DNA of 33,314 nucleotides from Candidatus Falkowiibacteriota bacterium (lineage in GTDB: Bacteria > Patescibacteriota > Patescibacteriia > Patescibacteriales > UBA12465). Both the position numbers and the translations under genes were made by a program. Shown piece by piece: positions 30,171 through 33,314 of this stretch. How positions within the stretch are numbered: position 1 is the stretch's first letter; each line of letters starts with the position of its first letter. Location of the stretch: positions 1-33,314 of the forward strand of contig VFKX01000031.1 of the NCBI GenBank assembly GCA_009885285.1. Direction: 5' to 3'. Below the pieces are notes generated by a model. The model saw nothing but the letters and a program-made list of their open reading frames with translations. It was not told the DNA's origin and did not search any database.

Positions 30171-31010
30171 ATGATTAATAAGCGAAACTTAGGCAAAAAA
30201 ATAAAGGAGTTGCGTGAGTCAAATGGGTTGAGCCAGGAAAAATTAGCTATGAAAATAAAGCTATCCAGAGCAGCCGTTACTCAAATAGAGACTGGTAATC
30301 GTAGTCTAGAATTTTTAGAATTAGCAAAGATAGCTAGTATTTTTAATCTCAAAACAGACTATTTTTTATATGAAGAAGATTTGCCTAGCCTGAATATTAA
30401 GCTGGAAGATACTTTGTATAAATTTAATCCAGATAAGCTAAGGAATGTAATTTTGTATATATTGCAAAAATGTGCCGGTAAGCCTAATCTCGGCGAAACT
30501 GTTCTTTATAAACTTCTTTACTTTATTGATTTCGATTATTTTGAGATAAACGGCCAGCCGATGATGGGCCTCAACTATGTCCATTTGCAATTCGGACCCG
30601 TCCCTGTTTTGAGTGAATATGCCCCCGTTATCGAAACAATGAAAAAAAATCAGGAGTTAAAAATAATTTCCCAGGATTATTTTGGTATGAGAATAAAGAG
30701 ATATTTGAATTTAATTGACTATCCGGCGAACGCTTTAGATTATAACGAAATTAGAATTATTGATGATGTTATTAATCTTATGTCAAATTGGTCAGCCCGA
30801 AAGATTGAAGAATATGCCCATGGCGACGCCCCTTGGCAGTTAACTAATGACAGGGCCGTTATTCATTATAATCTGGTCAGTGAGCGGCGAGGGATATATG
30901 CTAAGAAAGACGATGAATTAAAATATTTTTCAGATTTTAGCGCTAGAGATATTTTAAAAAGTACTGGCCCAATATCTAAAGAGGATTATGATTATTATGA
31001 AAATTTATGA
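30171..31010 (+). CDS. XRE helix-turn-helix plus Panacea (DUF4065) antitoxin
   Basis: This 279-residue protein has an N-terminal XRE domain (about 6-62: IKELRESNGLSQEKLAMKIKLSRAAVTQIETGNRSLEF) and a Panacea/DUF4065 domain (about 92-265). The latter's signature includes ETVLYKLLYFIDFDYFEINGQP and HLQFGPVPVLSEYA. Panacea domains are found in antitoxins that pair with many unrelated toxins. Here the partner gene, a MazF-like toxin, overlaps the last codons. The XRE part probably represses the operon. The gene is AT-rich and sits between two terminator-bounded genes of different composition, which suggests recent gain. Confidence 0.88.
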   Translation: MINKRNLGKKIKELRESNGLSQEKLAMKIKLSRAAVTQIETGNRSLEFLELAKIASIFNLKTDYFLYEEDLPSLNIKLEDTLYKFNPDKLRNVILYILQKCAGKPNLGETVLYKLLYFIDFDYFEINGQPMMGLNYVHLQFGPVPVLSEYAPVIETMKKNQELKIISQDYFGMRIKRYLNLIDYPANALDYNEIRIIDDVINLMSNWSARKIEEYAHGDAPWQLTNDRAVIHYNLVSERRGIYAKKDDELKYFSDFSARDILKSTGPISKEDYDYYENL

Positions 31011-31360
31011 TGAGAAAAGGAGAATTAAACTTTGGGGATATTGTTTGGACAGAATTCGATCCCAGCGTGGGTAATGAATACCAGAATAAACGCCCTGCGC
31101 TTGTTGTTCAGTCTGATAAACAGCTAAAAAGGTCAAATTTAGTGACAGTTATCCCGCTAACTTCGAATACTACGGCTAATGTTAATGATGATATTCTTAT
31201 TATTGCCGATACGCAAAATCATTTACGAACTAACTCGATGGCAAAAGTCTATAATGTGGTCTCTTTTGATTACAGTCGCTTTCATAAAGTTATTGGTCGC
31301 GTTAATCCTCAATTATTATCTATAGTTAAGCAATATTTTAAGAAACATTTCGACTTATAG
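31007..31360 (+). CDS. MazF/PemK family endoribonuclease toxin
   Basis: This 117-residue protein has the MazF core: GDIVWTEFDPSVGNEYQNKRPALVVQSD at about 10-37, then NLVTVIPLTSN at about 44-54 and a C-terminal IGRVNPQLLSIVKQYF helix. MazF toxins cut single-stranded mRNA at short sites. The ATG at 31007 overlaps the stop codon of the Panacea antitoxin gene by four bases, as expected for a coupled toxin-antitoxin operon. A second ATG three bases later is also possible. Its cognate antitoxin is presumably the XRE-Panacea protein instead of a MazE. Confidence 0.9.
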   Translation: MMRKGELNFGDIVWTEFDPSVGNEYQNKRPALVVQSDKQLKRSNLVTVIPLTSNTTANVNDDILIIADTQNHLRTNSMAKVYNVVSFDYSRFHKVIGRVNPQLLSIVKQYFKKHFDL

Positions 31361-31368
31361 ATTTTTAT

Positions 31369-31438
31369 AAACTTTATAAAGTTTAGCCATTTTTGACTAA
31401 CTTTATAAAGTTACGAAATAATCAGTTTATGATATAAT
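31369..31438 (+). promoter_or_regulatory. Two AACTTTATAAAGTT palindromes and a promoter
   Basis: The 16-base palindrome AAACTTTATAAAGTTT (31369-31384) and the 14-base AACTTTATAAAGTT (31399-31412) have centres 29 bases apart. An extended -10 TGATATAAT (31430-31438) follows 17 bases after the second palindrome's edge, with no consensus -35 in the right place. The palindromes are well placed to be repressor or activator sites for the gene at 31467. Confidence 0.6.
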
Positions 31439-31466
31439 ATAATTATAAATAGTCACTTATTTCTCT

Positions 31467-33023
31467 ATGGCTGTCAAGCCAAAATCTAGCGCCAGAGCTA
31501 AGGCTCAGGCTATTATAATCGCTAAAGAAATTCTGTTATTCGTGGCTATTATTATGGCCGCTATCGTCTTTTATCTTGTCGCCTATTATTTTTGTCTTTA
31601 TCTTCTGGAGAAGGGGTATATCTCCGCGACGGTCGATAGTCCGAGGAAGGTCACTATTGTTATCTCTGGCGAATCTTTCGTTGACCGGGTCTCCAGCTTA
31701 AATAAAATTCAAGAATTGATTGCGCCTGATGTGGCTGAAGTTTTAATGGAGCCGGAATCATCAAGTCAAAGCTCGGAGGCGGCGCTAGCCAGCACCTCGG
31801 AAGAAACTATTCGCTCTGATAATGGTATCGCGCCCAATATTGCTGATCCGAGCCTGGTTTTTGGTTCCCATTTCGATACTTTTGCTAACGCGAGTTATAT
31901 CAACTCTAAAGATACGACTCTTTATCACGACAAGCTGGCGGCTGCGTATTTTTTTGCGCCTGACTATGTCTTCGGACCGGCCGAGGATAATATTAATACT
32001 GACGATAAAGATATTTTAAACAGCGTTAGTCTTAGTCCTTTCAAGCAGATGAATTCCGATCGTCGCTGCCTGGGAAATGATTGTCTGGAGCAGACAGGGA
32101 AACAATTGTCTTTTCGTGGCCATGAGCTAGCTTTACCGGTTGAGCTGAATAGTCGTGATATCGCCGCGGTTTCTATCGGTGCGCTGACCAAGCGCTGGCT
32201 AATTGGCGTGACTGTTAATAACGCCGGGAAGTATGAAGGCTTAATCTATAGTTTTGACGGCCAAAGTTTTTCCCGTGTCCTGACTCCGGAGCCGATTATT
32301 TCTGCCTATTACGGCGTCTTCGGTTTCGGTGGCGGGGAAAATAATTATCTGGCCATTTATGGCGCTTATAAAGGCATTGCTTATCATTTTCAAGGCGCCA
32401 AGGTTAATAATGTCAGCAATTTTTTTGATTTCCGCGTGATGGATGGCGGGTTTAAGCCAGAGGTCTTATTTACCGCTTTTGAAACTAATATTGTTTGGTA
32501 TGTTTACAGCTCCACGACCTATAAGCCGATGCTTATTAAACTTTGGCAGAATCGAGGCGAGGAGATTGCCGGAGAGCTTGTCTATAATATCTTTAGTCGC
32601 GGCGATGATTCAGCGGTGTTTAAACTGAGCCGAGCGGAATATGACGGCATTACGCTGCTGGCAAAGATTAAAAAAAATAATCAGGATTTTTGGTACTACT
32701 TACGCGATCAGGGCTTTAAAAATAAAGCCGGTGGACAACTGGTTACAGCGCCACTAGCTCATGACGGCTATTCTTCGCAGATTACCATTACCAATATTGA
32801 AGAAGCGCGGTTCGGCATTGATGCGATGAGTGCCACCAAGGCTGATTTTTTCTTTTCTATTAATAATCAAGACTGGCTTAAGCTCGGGCAGAAAAAAAGA
32901 GTGAAAGTGGAAATAGCCCCGACCAGAAGTTATTTTCTTAAAGTAGTTTTGCCGCAGTCAGAAGACCGCTTTTACTCCCCGTTTATCAGTGAAATTTCCT
33001 TTAATTATTATTGTCGCAAATAG
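31467..33023 (+). CDS. Large membrane-anchored extracellular protein, unknown
   Basis: This 518-residue protein has an Ala/Lys-rich N-terminal tail, one membrane segment (about 22-47), a Ser/Glu-rich linker (about 92-125) and a large beta-rich outer part. The middle (RWLIGVTVNNAGKYEGLIYSFDG ... YYGVFGFGGGENNYLAIYGAYKG) contains repeated strand-turn units like those of a beta-propeller, and the end (IDAMSATKADFFFSINNQDWLKLGQKKRVKVEIAP) resembles a beta-sandwich. Two cysteines (CLGNDC near 202-207) may form a disulfide. No family is recognised. It is followed by the start of a second NVGIG-type gene, so both may belong to a surface-structure locus. Confidence 0.7.
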   Translation: MAVKPKSSARAKAQAIIIAKEILLFVAIIMAAIVFYLVAYYFCLYLLEKGYISATVDSPRKVTIVISGESFVDRVSSLNKIQELIAPDVAEVLMEPESSSQSSEAALASTSEETIRSDNGIAPNIADPSLVFGSHFDTFANASYINSKDTTLYHDKLAAAYFFAPDYVFGPAEDNINTDDKDILNSVSLSPFKQMNSDRRCLGNDCLEQTGKQLSFRGHELALPVELNSRDIAAVSIGALTKRWLIGVTVNNAGKYEGLIYSFDGQSFSRVLTPEPIISAYYGVFGFGGGENNYLAIYGAYKGIAYHFQGAKVNNVSNFFDFRVMDGGFKPEVLFTAFETNIVWYVYSSTTYKPMLIKLWQNRGEEIAGELVYNIFSRGDDSAVFKLSRAEYDGITLLAKIKKNNQDFWYYLRDQGFKNKAGGQLVTAPLAHDGYSSQITITNIEEARFGIDAMSATKADFFFSINNQDWLKLGQKKRVKVEIAPTRSYFLKVVLPQSEDRFYSPFISEISFNYYCRK

Positions 33024-33039
33024 TCAAACGTGGTACAAT
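33011..33039 (+). promoter_or_regulatory. Promoter of the last, truncated gene
   Basis: TTGTCG (33011-33016), 17 bases and TACAAT (33034-33039) preceded by TGG. The -35 box overlaps the stop of the preceding gene. Confidence 0.5.
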
Positions 33040-33075
33040 TCAGTCAAGAAAGTGTTTTAATATAAAAATATACCT

Positions 33076-33314
33076 ATGTCTAGAAAAATCATTGTTGCTT
33101 TATTAATCGGAGCTCTGCTTGTCATCAGCGGACCGCAGGCCCAAGCCGGTCCGACTTTTGAAACTGGCATTACTATTGCTTCCGGCACAGCCATTACTTT
33201 AAACGGCACGCCGCCGCGGTATATTGACTGGAGTACGGTGATTGGCGGGGGAGGTAGCTGGACGACGAGCGGGAATGATATTTATAATGCGAATTCTGGG
33301 AATGTGGGGATTGG
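33076..33314 (+). CDS. N-terminal part of a second NVGIG-type surface protein
   Basis: ATG 33076 opens a frame that runs to the window end (79 complete codons). It begins with a clear signal peptide (IIVALLIGALLVISGPQAQA, cleavage after AQA) and ends in NANSGNVGIG, the same module found in the 27526-29289 protein. The DNA of the last 30 bases closely matches the repeat at about 28040-28070, so the two genes share or exchange modules. The rest lies beyond the window. Confidence 0.85.
   Translation, partial: MSRKIIVALLIGALLVISGPQAQAGPTFETGITIASGTAITLNGTPPRYIDWSTVIGGGGSWTTSGNDIYNANSGNVGI

Overview
The window looks like a chromosomal segment of a Candidate Phyla Radiation (Patescibacteria) bacterium. 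This is inferred from the combination of a compact PilM-N-O-B-C pilus cluster, threonyl-tRNA synthetase without its N-terminal TGS domain, several lineage-typical membrane or secreted proteins with no clear relatives, and surface proteins built on 'NVGIGTT' modules. TGA is used as a stop codon, so the code appears standard. Most genes lack a visible Shine-Dalgarno sequence. Several promoters are extended -10 boxes of the form TGCTATAAT, a few of them so close to the start codon that the mRNAs would be leaderless or nearly so.

Layout. 1-3141 is an AT-rich accessory region: the tail of an unknown gene, a dinD gene broken by two frameshifts, a GNAT acetyltransferase and a class II Fic enzyme. 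They are separated by dispersed repeats that resemble the 3' end of a tRNA-Ser. 3151-5006 holds a putative immunity protein, a small membrane protein, a membrane-anchored GyrI-like protein and a NUDIX hydrolase. 5014-7436 holds two tandem paralogous 7TM-PAS-coiled-coil sensors without kinase domains, the second frameshifted in a T8 run. 7529-8510 is an SdpR/SdpI-like pair with a palindromic operator on its promoter, followed by a secreted C39-like peptidase.

9613-15250 is on the minus strand: a three-gene group with a thioredoxin-like and a CPVC membrane protein (possible disulfide relay), thrS behind a T-box leader with an unusually small specifier hairpin, comF, a long palindrome, and a membrane-anchored beta-propeller-like protein.

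15363-27012 is on the plus strand and is dominated by type IV pilus biogenesis: pilM, pilN, pilO, a small anchored protein, pilB, pilC and a major pilin. femX-like and ybeY genes follow, each trailed by a copy of a short minus-strand RNA candidate. Then come a large secreted protein, three pseudopilins and a PilX-like protein. ComF plus the pili suggest natural competence or surface motility, though no comEA, comEC, pilT or pilD lies in the window.

27013-27525 is an AT-rich non-coding stretch with palindromes and a possible micro-ORF. It precedes a modular surface protein, an anchored cupredoxin, an XRE-Panacea/MazF toxin-antitoxin operon, a large anchored extracellular protein and the start of a second NVGIG-type surface protein cut by the window end.

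The strongest candidates for undescribed biology are the tRNA-Ser-end-like repeats bracketing single genes (161-2093), the paired minus-strand small RNAs (22786-22849 and 23335-23405), the reduced T-box of thrS, and a shared CACTAA-type operator motif at the fic promoter and in the 27.3 kb intergenic region.
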